Positions 26,058-35,442 of a stretch of DNA of 64,000 nucleotides are shown here, one piece after another (the stretch's first letter is position 1; each line of letters opens with the position of its first letter). A model generated the notes under the pieces. It had not been told where the DNA came from and searched no databases. It worked only from the letters and a program-made list of their open reading frames with translations. The translations under genes were made by a program, and so were the position numbers. The stretch spans positions 3,782,001-3,846,000 of the forward strand of contig NZ_CP150218.1 of assembly GCF_037969875.1 (NCBI RefSeq). The letters run 5' to 3'. This stretch comes from Paenibacillus sp. FSL R7-0337. GTDB lineage: Bacteria; Bacillota; Bacilli; Paenibacillales; Paenibacillaceae.

Positions 26058-28141
26058 GCTTGATCACCACGTTTCTTCTTATGTTTGCGCAGCATCAGAA
26101 TCAGCGCCACGACCACCAGCGTCACAATCATCACCGCTGCCGTCACGAAGCCCAGCACATCACTGCGCTCCATCACCCGCGAGACCAGCGAGTCCGCCTT
26201 GGCTCCGGAGACCGTCTTGAAGCGGTAGGCATTCACCGTGCCGTCCTTATCCGCTACAACGCCGTCACCGTAAACCCTCCACCTGTCCTTCTCGCTCCCG
26301 ATCAGCTTGGAGACTAAGAAGTAGCTCTCGGAGCTAACCGCAGTGACTGCAAGCAGGCCGCGTCCGCTCTCGTAAGGAGATTCCAGGAGCTGGAGCGTGC
26401 CGATGGCGGCTCCGTACTGCTCGTCCAGGGCGATTTTCTCATTGGAGAGGAGGGTTGATCCGTCTTTGTTATACTTGAAAAAGAGCTTGCCGTTGTTGTC
26501 ACGGATCACCTTATTATTCTTATAGCTCCCGATCGCAATAATATTATTGTCCTTCAGGTTATCCGCTGTTGCGTTATCGCTGTAAAAGTGGACATCACCG
26601 GTATTTCCTCCGGCAAACTGCCCGAGCATATTGAAGACATTCCCGAGGCTCCGGTAGGTGTAATCATCTTTCTCCTCCGGCAGCACCACCGCCACACGGT
26701 TGAAGATGCCGTCCCGCAGGAACGGATAAGGGTAATTGCTCAGCAGGAGGTCGGTGCGGTCCTTCGTGTTCAGACGCATCAGTGATTCCTTGCTGATGTA
26801 AGCCCACGGCATCTGCTCTTTGTTCGGTGTACAGAGCATGCTCGCAAGCTCCAGATCGAAAGCCACCGTCACGGTGAAGTTGCCGGAGATATTCAGGCTC
26901 TGCGGCACACTCAGATTCAGCACATCGCCGTTCGCCAGCTCCTTCGTCAGCTTCTTGCTGCCGATGGGCGTATTATTGATGCTCACCGTCACCAGGGAAC
27001 GGTTGAAGTCCAGATTCGCTGCATACCGGAAATCCAGGCTGATTCTGCCGTCATCCGCAATGGAGCGGTTGGACGGGAGGGAGACGAAATACGTCTGCTC
27101 CTGATGATTCGGCCCGGTGAGCTTGTCCCCCGTCTCCGTGAACGTAATGTTCGAGCTGATGGCCGGCGCAGGGTTCACTACATCGGTAGCATTAGTAACA
27201 ACCTTCAGATCCTTGCGGAGCTGGCTCATCAGCTCCCGGCTTGCCATCAGCCGTCCGGCCTTGATCAGCAGGCTCTCGTCCCTCGAGGTCACCACCAGCG
27301 TTGGCAGGGAATCCTTATCCACCAGTTGAATGACCGCATGAGTGCCAAGGTCGTCCGCCGTACTTACCAGCTTCTTCACCCGTTCCGGCAGATGATCATA
27401 CATAGCTACCAGCACTACCGCACTTTTGTCCTTGACGGTATCCTCGCGGTAAGGCAGCAGGGGAATGGTTCTGTCGTTCAGTGTGTTGCCTTTGGCGAAT
27501 CCCGAGAGGGCGTAGGTAGCGCTCTCCAGTTCTGCCCCGCTGGCATTCTGTGGCACGGCGAGCAGGCTTTGTGCATTTTTTACCATATCCATTCCTGAGA
27601 ATCTGGCACTGAAATCCTGAATGCCTCCAGTAATGGGCTTCGGCGTATAATTCACAGCAATATTCGATGTGTTGAACAGATGCAGCCAGCTGTCCTGCAT
27701 ATCATCGATATTGCACAGCTCATAGCCGCCCGTCGTGGTTCTTAAGCTCCCCTGTATCCTTAGCGTGTTACTCCCCTTCGTCAGGAACCCTTTGGGCGCT
27801 TCCACGCTCAGGCTCTGCTGTCCGTTATTATCCAGGGACGGCCGGAAGGAAAAGAACGGAATACCGTTCAGCGACAGTGTTACGCTCGACAGCTTATCCT
27901 CACTGATCTGTGAGGTCTGGAATTGCAGATTGATCATCACCTTATCCACATTCCAGTAATCCATGACTGTGAAGAACTGCTGCTGGGAGCTTGCGCCCCT
28001 CAGCGAGACGTCGCTGCCCGTGAACAGCGTCTCATACGTTGCTCCGGATTCACCGGGAAGCACCGCCGCCTGCGCCGCAGGGATTTGAACCAGGAAGAGG
28101 GAGAGGCAGAGCAGCACTGTTAGAATCTGTTTTTTCATCAT
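26054..28141 (-). CDS. BcsB/YdaN-like exopolysaccharide synthase periplasmic-side subunit
   Basis: A 695-residue protein with a signal peptide (KKQILTVLLCLSLFLVQIPAAQA), a long extracellular beta-rich region with alternating carbohydrate-binding-like and flavodoxin-like segments (SLTVALNGIPF-type strands, RVAVVLPEEKDDYTYRSLGN), and a single C-terminal transmembrane helix followed by LRKHKKKRGD. This is the BcsB layout; Gram-positive homologues such as YdaN work with a GT2 synthase to guide the polymer across the envelope. It sits between the GT2 gene (42-bp gap) and the degenerate GGDEF gene (4-bp overlap). Confidence 0.88.
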   Translation of the reverse strand: MMKKQILTVLLCLSLFLVQIPAAQAAVLPGESGATYETLFTGSDVSLRGASSQQQFFTVMDYWNVDKVMINLQFQTSQISEDKLSSVTLSLNGIPFFSFRPSLDNNGQQSLSVEAPKGFLTKGSNTLRIQGSLRTTTGGYELCNIDDMQDSWLHLFNTSNIAVNYTPKPITGGIQDFSARFSGMDMVKNAQSLLAVPQNASGAELESATYALSGFAKGNTLNDRTIPLLPYREDTVKDKSAVVLVAMYDHLPERVKKLVSTADDLGTHAVIQLVDKDSLPTLVVTSRDESLLIKAGRLMASRELMSQLRKDLKVVTNATDVVNPAPAISSNITFTETGDKLTGPNHQEQTYFVSLPSNRSIADDGRISLDFRYAANLDFNRSLVTVSINNTPIGSKKLTKELANGDVLNLSVPQSLNISGNFTVTVAFDLELASMLCTPNKEQMPWAYISKESLMRLNTKDRTDLLLSNYPYPFLRDGIFNRVAVVLPEEKDDYTYRSLGNVFNMLGQFAGGNTGDVHFYSDNATADNLKDNNIIAIGSYKNNKVIRDNNGKLFFKYNKDGSTLLSNEKIALDEQYGAAIGTLQLLESPYESGRGLLAVTAVSSESYFLVSKLIGSEKDRWRVYGDGVVADKDGTVNAYRFKTVSGAKADSLVSRVMERSDVLGFVTAAVMIVTLVVVALILMLRKHKKKRGDQA

Positions 28142-28183
28142 GTTCCGTATCTCCTGACATCTTATTTCTGGACCTCCGGCGCA

Positions 28184-29434
28184 CTAGTAACGCTCGGTTT
28201 TGTACCACTTGGCTTCCCGTTTGAAAATAACGTCTTTGAGATAGTTGTACAGCCCGTAAGCGGCCACTACCATCCAAAGCTGGCAATACGAGACGTACAT
28301 CAGCAGAATGATCCACAGGTTCGACAGGCTCATCTCGCCCTTCTCCGTGGTCAGGGTAACGAAGATCCCCACCACGAACAGCACAATGGCGAGCAGCCAC
28401 AGGAAGCTGCTGAGTCCGGCGATGGTCGTATGTACATACCCCATGGCATGCAGCACGAGCAGAATATCCGAGGTGACCAGCGAGATCAGCAGCAGGAAAT
28501 AGATCGAGACATAATACAGAATATCGAAGCGGATCTTCGCCGCCTTCCGGTCGATGAGGAGCGGAAGGTTCTTCACAATGACATAGATGTTGCCCTTCGC
28601 CCAGCGTGTCCGCTGCTTGAACCATACCTTCACCGTCTGCGGCTCCTGCTCCCAGGTGACCGACTTCGGCTGGAACTTGATCCGGTAACCCATCATATAG
28701 ATGCGGAAGCTGATCTCCGTATCCTCGGCAATCGCCTTCACATCCCAGCCCCCGATGCTCTCGACAATCGTCCGGCGCATAATGAAGTTCGTTCCCGGAA
28801 TCGTACAGAGCTTGAACAGCTTCCAGCGCCCTGCCTGCGCCATCCACTGGAAGGACAGGGTCTCGATATTAATGAACCGGGTCAGCAGGCTGGCATCCCG
28901 GTTGCGGGTTCTGAACTTGCCGATTACCGCCCCCAGGGAGGCATCATTCATAATCTCTGCCACCAGATATTTCAGCGCCGTGCGCTCCGGCGTATTGTCG
29001 GCATCATAGATCGCAATCAGCTCCCCGCTGCTGCGGGTGAAGCCTATGTTCAGCGCATTGGATTTCCCTTTGCCACCTGTGACGGCGTCTGTATTGATAA
29101 TGATCAGCTTGCGCAGCGGATTCCGCTCCTGGATAGCAGCCAGCAGCCCGGCGCTGTTGTCTGACGAATTATCGTTGATGACGATAATCTCATACCGGTC
29201 ATGCGGGTAATCCAGTGCCAGCAGGGATTCCACGGTTTTACTGATGACAATTCCTTCATTATGAGCAGGAACCATAATTGTCACCATGGGATGCTCCCCG
29301 GTAATCTCCGGCACCGGTTCGTTTTCCGTTTGAATGTAGTACAGATACCCCGCTATAATCAGCATCACATTCACCAGCAGCAGGGACCAGATACAGATGA
29401 CCGCGATCACCATCAATACGTCTGAGATCGTCAT
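28184..29434 (-). CDS. family 2 glycosyltransferase, processive exopolysaccharide synthase (YdaM-like)
   Basis: A 416-residue membrane glycosyltransferase. An N-terminal helix leads into a GT-A domain with PAHNEGIVISKTV, INDNSSDNS, the DAD metal site (YDADN, 144-146), AEDTE (TED-type, ~237) and QRTRW (274-278), followed by three to four C-terminal helices forming the channel. All motifs of processive beta-glycan synthases are present. No PilZ domain is fused, so c-di-GMP must act through another subunit, most likely the degenerate GGDEF protein two genes downstream. Confidence 0.92.
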   Translation of the reverse strand: MTISDVLMVIAVICIWSLLLVNVMLIIAGYLYYIQTENEPVPEITGEHPMVTIMVPAHNEGIVISKTVESLLALDYPHDRYEIIVINDNSSDNSAGLLAAIQERNPLRKLIIINTDAVTGGKGKSNALNIGFTRSSGELIAIYDADNTPERTALKYLVAEIMNDASLGAVIGKFRTRNRDASLLTRFINIETLSFQWMAQAGRWKLFKLCTIPGTNFIMRRTIVESIGGWDVKAIAEDTEISFRIYMMGYRIKFQPKSVTWEQEPQTVKVWFKQRTRWAKGNIYVIVKNLPLLIDRKAAKIRFDILYYVSIYFLLLISLVTSDILLVLHAMGYVHTTIAGLSSFLWLLAIVLFVVGIFVTLTTEKGEMSLSNLWIILLMYVSYCQLWMVVAAYGLYNYLKDVIFKREAKWYKTERY

Positions 29435-29468
29435 AGTATTCTCCTAAACTCGCTATATTTTCACGGGA

Positions 29469-31025
29469 TTACTTATTCAAATATTTCCTGCGGTACAGCC
29501 TGTAGCCGATAGTGAGCAAGCCGCCGAACAAGAGCAGCGCAGCCAGGATCACGATGATGAAGAATTGATTCTGCACGCTGAACAGCCGGTTGAAGCTCGT
29601 CGCCTGCTTCTCCTTGTACTGGAAATCAACGGCGACCTTCTGCGGGGTATAATCGACATCCAGTGTGTTGCCATCCATGCGGATCACCCCGTCAGCAGAC
29701 TCAAGGGTGTGCATGTCCGTGCGGACCGTATGGGCCTCCTGCTTATAGTCTGCGAAGGTATACCATTCCGCATTCAAATTCCGCAGAAGTTCCTCCAGCC
29801 CCCGCTCATCCTCCGGAAGATCCAGCGTCACCGCTGTATTCAGCGGAAGCTCCGGCATCGCCTTGCCTGTTCTGCCAATTCCCTGCAGGAGCTCCGGGGG
29901 CAGACTGTACAGAGAGGAAGAGAAGGCCACTGAAGTGTCGGTCTGTTCCATATAATGAGTCTCTCCATCCGGAAAAAGCACTGCCGAATTGAAGAACCCC
30001 ATGCCTGCGGCAGAATACTCCTTGTCATACGTCCAATAGCTCTCGGCAGCAACGCCGAGCGGTGCCACGCCCCCCTCCGCCAGCACATTAATGAACTGAT
30101 TCATCTTCCCGCGCAGCGACCGGTCATTCGAATTGATCGGCGGTCTGACCGCCGGGACATTGACAACGATACTTCCGTTGCGGGACTGGACGGCTCTGAG
30201 CGCCTCCAGATACCGCTTCATGGCGGGGAAATCCGTATTCGCGAATACCGGACGTACACTGGCGATGAAGGGAACACCGCTTCTATAGAGGCGGTCTGCC
30301 ATCTGCTCCAGCAGATTAAGATCCGAGAAAGGATAGATCTCCTTGATGACCAGATACATCTGCGGCTCTGCAGTATAGTGCAGCCAGTCCTTCAGCACAT
30401 AGGCCGCTGCTATGGCTGTGAAATCGCCCTGCTTCAGATAAGGAAGGTAAGCCACCCGGCCGCTGCTTACCGCAAACGGCACCTGTGCCCCCGCATCTGA
30501 TGAGGACCAAGCTCCATAAGAACGCCCCGCGTCGGAAGCGGTTATATAAGGCATCCCTTCGGCCTCCAGCGGAATGCCGGTGAATCCGCCGATAGAGAGG
30601 CTTGCGCCCGCTCTATGCCATACCCCGGTCTTCAGCCGCAGCGTCTGCTGCATCCGGGCAGGCGGTCTATATCCAACATGCAGCATAGGCCCCTTATACC
30701 CAGCCGCCTCCTGAAGGTAGGCTTGATTCGTAATCTCAAGCTCATCATTGTTAATCACAGTGATCACGCCGGAATAGCCCTTCATGCCGCCCGGCGCATA
30801 AGAGGAGATAGGCTTCAGCGTGACCTGTGCACTGTTGGCTGCAAGCAGCCGCTGCAGCTCGGCCACATTCCCTTCCTGGCCTGTATTCTTCGCCAGGCTG
30901 TCGAACAGCAGCAGAATCCGCTGCGCCGGAGCCGGAGAAGCGGCAGCGGATGCCCGCCCGGCAGAGGGCAGCAGATCACCTGCCAATACAATGAACAGCA
31001 GAATGACGATCCCTCTGCGTCTCAC
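29469..31025 (-). CDS. DUF2334 protein, YdaL-like deacetylase-related
   Basis: A 518-residue exported protein: signal peptide (RRRGIVILLFIVLAGDLLPS), a flavodoxin-like N-terminal domain (RILLLFDSLAKNTGQEGNV), a DUF2334 domain from about residue 220 (LVIKEIYPFSDLNLLEQMAD, FIASVRPVF), and a C-terminal transmembrane helix ending RRKYLNK. DUF2334 is a divergent relative of polysaccharide deacetylases. Its start codon overlaps the stop of the preceding gene (ATGA), so translation is coupled. Role in modifying the nascent polysaccharide is inferred from operon position. Confidence 0.85.
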   Translation of the reverse strand: MRRRGIVILLFIVLAGDLLPSAGRASAAASPAPAQRILLLFDSLAKNTGQEGNVAELQRLLAANSAQVTLKPISSYAPGGMKGYSGVITVINNDELEITNQAYLQEAAGYKGPMLHVGYRPPARMQQTLRLKTGVWHRAGASLSIGGFTGIPLEAEGMPYITASDAGRSYGAWSSSDAGAQVPFAVSSGRVAYLPYLKQGDFTAIAAAYVLKDWLHYTAEPQMYLVIKEIYPFSDLNLLEQMADRLYRSGVPFIASVRPVFANTDFPAMKRYLEALRAVQSRNGSIVVNVPAVRPPINSNDRSLRGKMNQFINVLAEGGVAPLGVAAESYWTYDKEYSAAGMGFFNSAVLFPDGETHYMEQTDTSVAFSSSLYSLPPELLQGIGRTGKAMPELPLNTAVTLDLPEDERGLEELLRNLNAEWYTFADYKQEAHTVRTDMHTLESADGVIRMDGNTLDVDYTPQKVAVDFQYKEKQATSFNRLFSVQNQFFIIVILAALLLFGGLLTIGYRLYRRKYLNK

Positions 31026-32569
31026 ATGCCCACCCCTTTATTCAGCGCCGTATATTCCTTGAGCGGCCGTGCAGACGGCGCAGACGGCACTGATCTGCGT
31101 GAAGAGATTCCGCGGCCGATTACGCTGGCAGCCGTCTGGAAGATAATCAGGTCGAAGGCCAGCGTGAACAGGAACTCATGCTTGGCAATATCCGCGTCAC
31201 CCGCCCCGATAATGGAGACTACGATACCCGACAGTCCGACCAGCATCGTTGCCAGAATCACCAGCAGACGCTGCATGCCCCGGAAATCCCGGGTGCGGAT
31301 GGACCGGACGAACGATGGCATATAGACCCCTATCGTCACGGCCATCCAGAGAAGAATGAAGGCAAATGGGCGGGGAGCCAGCTTCTCCTTAAGCGTGCTG
31401 TACAAGCTGAAGAAATGACTCTGCGCCCGGAACTCCTTACCTGCCGACTGCTCATAGTTCCCCATAGCTGCCGGCTTGATTTTATAGGCACTCTCAGCAG
31501 CCGTATCCAGGATCGAGCCCAGTTCATTCGGGTGAGAAGCATAATAGGTCATAATGGAGACGAAGCCGTAACGGCTGTAGAAATTTTTATCCAGCAGCTC
31601 GGATTTCACATCCACCGTCCCGTATTGGTCATAATAGGTATTCTCTTTGAGAATCGCGTATTGTTCATTGATGCCAAATGAACCGAGCGCGGTCTCCGGA
31701 TTCTTAGATTCCATCAGCACCCCGCGTGTCATCGCATGGTACTGGTTAATATTCACGAACTCTTTGGAGATATTAAGATACGTCGCAATTCCGGCGAACA
31801 TCATCAGACCGGCCGACAGCAGTGTAACCCAGCGGAACAGCTTGTCCCGGCGGATCAGCACCAGCGGAATTGAGAGCAGGGAAATCACCATCCCCACCGG
31901 GGCGTTCTGTTGCTTGGAGGTGGTCAGGATCAGGGTGCTGATCAACAGGATCGCCAGCATGGCATAATCGTTATATCTCTTCCGGTACAGCAGCAGCCAG
32001 GAGGCGAACACCAGAATCATGGTCACCATCACCAGGCTCTCGCCGAAGAAGGAGCTGAAATAGTTGGTGTACCCCGTATCCCCGAAAATGAACACCGCTA
32101 GTGCCGCGACCGCCATCCCCCGCTTAGGTGACATTTTCAGCGTGATCGCTTCAACCAGCAGGTAGACTGCGGCAACATACAGCACTGTGTAGATTGCAGC
32201 CTGGAAGCGGATATCGAAGACCTCGCGGCTGAAAAACAGCTTGTTGACGAAGATCGCCAGCTTGATGAACAGGGACTGGGAGGAGACCATCATCGTGCTG
32301 TTCTCGTTGAAATATTGAAAGATTCCGAACTGCTTCACGAAATAGCCGAAGTACTGGCTGTCATAGTCCGGAGCATTGAAATACAAGCCGTTGCTATATA
32401 TAATCCGGTAAAAGTCTCCGTTATCCGCCATGCCGATGTAAGGGGAGGTAAACAGCGAAATAGCCGTCACCAGCAGCACACAGAACGCGGCGGCAAATGC
32501 CGGAGTAATCCGAAAGCCAGCTAACGTGATACTGGGCCGGGTGGATGTAAGCTCTAAGTTGTCTATCAT
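31022..32569 (-). CDS. polytopic membrane protein of the exopolysaccharide operon (GT-C-like)
   Basis: A 515-residue protein starting at ATG 32569 after AAGGGG; the longer frame lacks a site. It has about eleven transmembrane helices. An acidic motif SPYIGMADNGDFYRI lies just after the first helix, and a ~130-residue extracytoplasmic loop lies between the middle helices. A conserved acidic motif in the first outside loop is typical of GT-C glycosyltransferases that use lipid-linked sugars, and the sequence may belong with the WsfD-type hexose transferases. As far as I recall, B. subtilis ydaJKLMN has no counterpart, so it may add a modification to the polymer. Confidence 0.65.
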   Translation of the reverse strand: MIDNLELTSTRPSITLAGFRITPAFAAAFCVLLVTAISLFTSPYIGMADNGDFYRIIYSNGLYFNAPDYDSQYFGYFVKQFGIFQYFNENSTMMVSSQSLFIKLAIFVNKLFFSREVFDIRFQAAIYTVLYVAAVYLLVEAITLKMSPKRGMAVAALAVFIFGDTGYTNYFSSFFGESLVMVTMILVFASWLLLYRKRYNDYAMLAILLISTLILTTSKQQNAPVGMVISLLSIPLVLIRRDKLFRWVTLLSAGLMMFAGIATYLNISKEFVNINQYHAMTRGVLMESKNPETALGSFGINEQYAILKENTYYDQYGTVDVKSELLDKNFYSRYGFVSIMTYYASHPNELGSILDTAAESAYKIKPAAMGNYEQSAGKEFRAQSHFFSLYSTLKEKLAPRPFAFILLWMAVTIGVYMPSFVRSIRTRDFRGMQRLLVILATMLVGLSGIVVSIIGAGDADIAKHEFLFTLAFDLIIFQTAASVIGRGISSRRSVPSAPSARPLKEYTALNKGVGM

Positions 32570-32591
32570 TCCGATTCCCCTTTTGGTTATA

Positions 32592-33752
32592 TTATGGCGC
32601 CTTATAGGAGTAAGCCAGCAGTGCCATGAGATTGTCAAAAGAGTACGCCTGCCCGGAGGCAGGATCACCGAAGCCGCCATATAGCAGACTTGAACGATCT
32701 GTCACCCTGAATTCATTCATCCGGCCCATACTGGACTGATAGAGGTCACCATCCTCCAGCACAGCTCCAATCATGGCAGTGAGCGCATAGACCGCTGTTG
32801 AACGAATGTCATTAGCAGGCTTGCCCTCTCGGGTATATTGTCCGAACAAGGTTCCCGCTGCGACCTGAGCTTTAATGTAGCTGATGCTTGCCGGCCGCTG
32901 ACGTCCAGTCTCTGCCAGATGCAGAATAGTCAGCAGAGATTCTACCGAGTTGATGCCTTCAGAGCTGTACTGTCCACTCTTGTAATCGAAGCGGGTCTCA
33001 TAGAATGGAAAAGAATCGGACAAATATCCCTCCTCCAAAATACCGCTCATATTATTCAACAAATTCTCTTGTAATTCGCTAGATATCGACAATTTCTGCA
33101 ATACACTCAGATCAATATAACACAAAGTTACGAATCCGTTGACCATTTTCAAATAATTGTCATAGATGTCATAAATGTAACCTTTTTTAGTGTTGTTTTT
33201 ATAGAAACGTTCTCCATATTTATCGGCTTCTCTGGTATATTCCGGCTGGTCAAATGCCTGCCCCGCCTCATATAACGCTCCGATCATCCTTAGGTCGTCC
33301 ACCGCTGCATTCACGGGATAACGCTTCTGCTGCTTGGGACTGTAGCGGTAGCTGAAACCACCCTCCATATCGAAGGTTCTCCGGGCTGTCTCCCACTGCC
33401 GGTCGAACAGCTCCTGATTGCGGGTCCGGACGGCGGTCTCCATCAGAAGAGAAGCGGACTCGCTTAGAATCTCATGGCCGGTAGCCACCTCTGCCGATTC
33501 AGAGGTCTCCTTCAGATTCGTATATACACCATCGGGTCCTGTAAGCTGCGTATTTATGAAATTGAATAATTCCTGCTGTTCCAGTGTAGGCTCTAGCTGC
33601 GGCGCTTCATCCGGCCGTGTAGTCCCTGCAGGAGAGACCGCCGGAGTATAGCCGGGAGAGGATGGCGCTGGCCCGGCCTGATTACCGCCGCAGGAGGTTA
33701 AGAGGAGCAGCGACATCCCCAGAACAGCAGCCTTCTTATATCCGCTTCCCAA
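32592..33752 (-). CDS. GH8-like lipoprotein, YdaJ-like
   Basis: A 386-residue lipoprotein starting at TTG 33752 after AAGGA. Lipobox LLLLTSC, a Pro/Ser/Thr linker of ~45 residues, then an (alpha/alpha)6 barrel. EILSESASLLMETAV near residue 95 aligns with the catalytic-acid segment of glycoside hydrolase family 8, and FSYRY and PVNAAVDDLRMIGALY continue the pattern. Hydrolases of this kind accompany GT2 synthases and trim the product, as BcsZ does for cellulose. First gene of the six-gene operon. Confidence 0.82.
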   Translation of the reverse strand: MGSGYKKAAVLGMSLLLLTSCGGNQAGPAPSSPGYTPAVSPAGTTRPDEAPQLEPTLEQQELFNFINTQLTGPDGVYTNLKETSESAEVATGHEILSESASLLMETAVRTRNQELFDRQWETARRTFDMEGGFSYRYSPKQQKRYPVNAAVDDLRMIGALYEAGQAFDQPEYTREADKYGERFYKNNTKKGYIYDIYDNYLKMVNGFVTLCYIDLSVLQKLSISSELQENLLNNMSGILEEGYLSDSFPFYETRFDYKSGQYSSEGINSVESLLTILHLAETGRQRPASISYIKAQVAAGTLFGQYTREGKPANDIRSTAVYALTAMIGAVLEDGDLYQSSMGRMNEFRVTDRSSLLYGGFGDPASGQAYSFDNLMALLAYSYKAP

Positions 33753-33883
33753 TCGATCACATCCTTAAATGACAACTTACAATTGATTCATACTAATATA
33801 ACGGTAATTATTGTCACATTATTTACTGTTTCTTCGAACATTATGTGTCAGCATCACATTTTTCTCCTTTTTGTCCCAAAAAA

Positions 33884-33917
33884 GAGCCGCTCCAGGTCTT
33901 AACGACCGGAACAGCTC
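33884..33917 (-). terminator. terminator after the potassium channel gene
   Basis: GAGC, TCC and GGTC pair with GACC, GGA and GCTC around a TTAAC loop, with small internal bulges. On the minus strand the hairpin is followed by TTTTTTGGG. It also insulates the exopolysaccharide operon promoter region that follows. Confidence 0.8.
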
Positions 33918-33940
33918 CTATGAATACCTTGGTATTGCCT

Positions 33941-34957
33941 CTAGCTCTCTTTAATTCTCCGGTACGTGGCCTCATCGGCGACGATGTAGAGTCTGGCATC
34001 TGCCGGAATCGGCTGGCCAAGCTTACGGTTAATGCCCAGATCACCGCGGTCGGACAGCAGGGTCGCCCCCTGGCGAAGCAGGTCCTGAAAGGCCTCCCCA
34101 TAGGTTGTCCAGCCGCTGCGGCGGGGAATCTCATAGATATCATCCCCGTGCTCGCGGCTGAGCAGCTGGGTGATCACCTCAGAATTTCCTTCCTGCAGGG
34201 CAGAGCGGACGGCTAATCTGGAGATCGCATCATGGGAGAGGACGAACTCGTTCACCTGCACATGCTTGAAGTTCTTAATGTTCTTCTCCTGCATAATCTC
34301 TACGGTTGTATGTACCTGCGGGGCAATCCGCTCAATGCTGGAAGCAATCAGCAGTGACTTGCCGTCGCTCAAGGAAGCTTCGTCGATACGGGTGTCGCTG
34401 AACACAATCGCCGCTCTGGCGCTCGCGATGTTCGCCTTCAGCAGAATGTCATCGCTTGCGGCATCTCCGCTGATGAAGTGGACCTGCTCCATGGCTTCCA
34501 GCGGATGCCGTCCGTTCTCATCAATAATGACCACTTTGCATTCCCTGTCGTAACACAGAATCTCATCTACTGCCGCCTGTGTCTTGCGGTTCCAGTTAAT
34601 CAGCACGACATGATTATGTCCGTGAAAGGTCAAGGTTCCGGCTCCTCTCCTGCGCTGCATCTCGCCCATGGCATCAATAATCTTGCCGATCACCAAGCTG
34701 AGCAGACCAATGCCAAAGATATATAAGAAAATTGTAAATACCTTGCCGGTGACGGTAGCGGCGAAATAATCGCCATACCCTACAGTAGCCATGGTGGTCA
34801 TCACCCAATAAAAGGCGTTGAACCAGCTATGAAACGTGCCTGGCTCCAGCAGGAAGGCGATGGTTGCGCTTAGAAGAATGAAGACCAGAATAATAAAAGC
34901 AATGGACTTCTTCTTGAGATGGAGCAACTTGCCGGATAATTGGATTAGAAAATGCAA
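33941..34957 (-). CDS. two-TM potassium channel with RCK/TrkA-N domain (YugO-like)
   Basis: A 338-residue channel. A first helix (SIAFIILVFILLSATIAFLL), a pore helix with the selectivity filter TMATVGYGDY, a second helix (VFTIFLYIFGIGLLSLVIG), then a Rossmann-type RCK domain (NHVVLINWNRKTQAAVDEIL, VVIIDENG) and an RCK C-terminal lobe. It conducts K+ under ligand control. Start is TTG 34957. No terminator separates it from the DUF350 gene 92 bp upstream, so it is probably the last gene of that operon. In B. subtilis YugO acts in biofilm electrical signalling; here membrane-stress linkage is inferred. Confidence 0.9.
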   Translation of the reverse strand: MHFLIQLSGKLLHLKKKSIAFIILVFILLSATIAFLLEPGTFHSWFNAFYWVMTTMATVGYGDYFAATVTGKVFTIFLYIFGIGLLSLVIGKIIDAMGEMQRRRGAGTLTFHGHNHVVLINWNRKTQAAVDEILCYDRECKVVIIDENGRHPLEAMEQVHFISGDAASDDILLKANIASARAAIVFSDTRIDEASLSDGKSLLIASSIERIAPQVHTTVEIMQEKNIKNFKHVQVNEFVLSHDAISRLAVRSALQEGNSEVITQLLSREHGDDIYEIPRRSGWTTYGEAFQDLLRQGATLLSDRGDLGINRKLGQPIPADARLYIVADEATYRRIKES

Positions 34958-35049
34958 CGCTCATCCCTGCCTCCCGGGTGAATTGGGCCGGCGGGCAGCA
35001 GCCTGCGCCGAGTCCCTTGCGGGGCACAGCCGCCGCCCGACTGCCAAAA

Positions 35050-35442
35050 CTAAATAATCAGACTGCTGACTGCGAAGGCCGTCCCGATGAACACCATGCA
35101 GAGCATGACACCAACCGCAACATTACCCTTCTCCAGCTGCTCTGAAATCCGGAAACCGGGAGTGAACAGCTCGAAGATCCAGTAAGAAGCGATCAGGCAG
35201 ACATAGCCTACCGCGAACCAGAGCATCATGAACCAGATGGAGGTATTGGTGTAGGCGGCCACCCCAAGAATGACCGCCGTCGCCAGGAACTTGCCGCCGA
35301 ACGCCAGCGCTACTGCCACATTCCCCTTCTTCAGCTCCTCCATATCCTTGAAGGGAGTCATGAGCGCGAAGATTACCATACCCAGCACTTGAAGCAGAAC
35401 AATGGTCAGAATACTGACCACCAGATTAATTACGATCGTCAT
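35050..35442 (-). CDS. DUF350 (YjfL-like) membrane protein
   Basis: A 130-residue protein with four transmembrane helices in two repeats. Each repeat ends with a similar KKGNVAVAL / EKGNVAVGV motif, which is characteristic of DUF350. The family is found with glutathionylspermidine-synthase-like genes, as here. The start overlaps the preceding stop by 4 bp. Molecular function unknown; an ion- or polyamine-related membrane role is suspected from genomic company. Confidence 0.88.
   Translation of the reverse strand: MTIVINLVVSILTIVLLQVLGMVIFALMTPFKDMEELKKGNVAVALAFGGKFLATAVILGVAAYTNTSIWFMMLWFAVGYVCLIASYWIFELFTPGFRISEQLEKGNVAVGVMLCMVFIGTAFAVSSLII

Noticed and set aside
28050..28847. 265-residue minus-strand frame overlapping the GT2 and BcsB-like genes out of frame
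   Set aside because: Same strand but a different frame from two genes with full family motifs; composition is Gly/His/Arg-rich and meaningless.
28184..29434. Cellulose synthase BcsA
   Set aside because: No PilZ domain, shorter, and the neighbours (DUF2334, GH8-like lipoprotein, degenerate GGDEF) match the YdaJKLMN arrangement instead.
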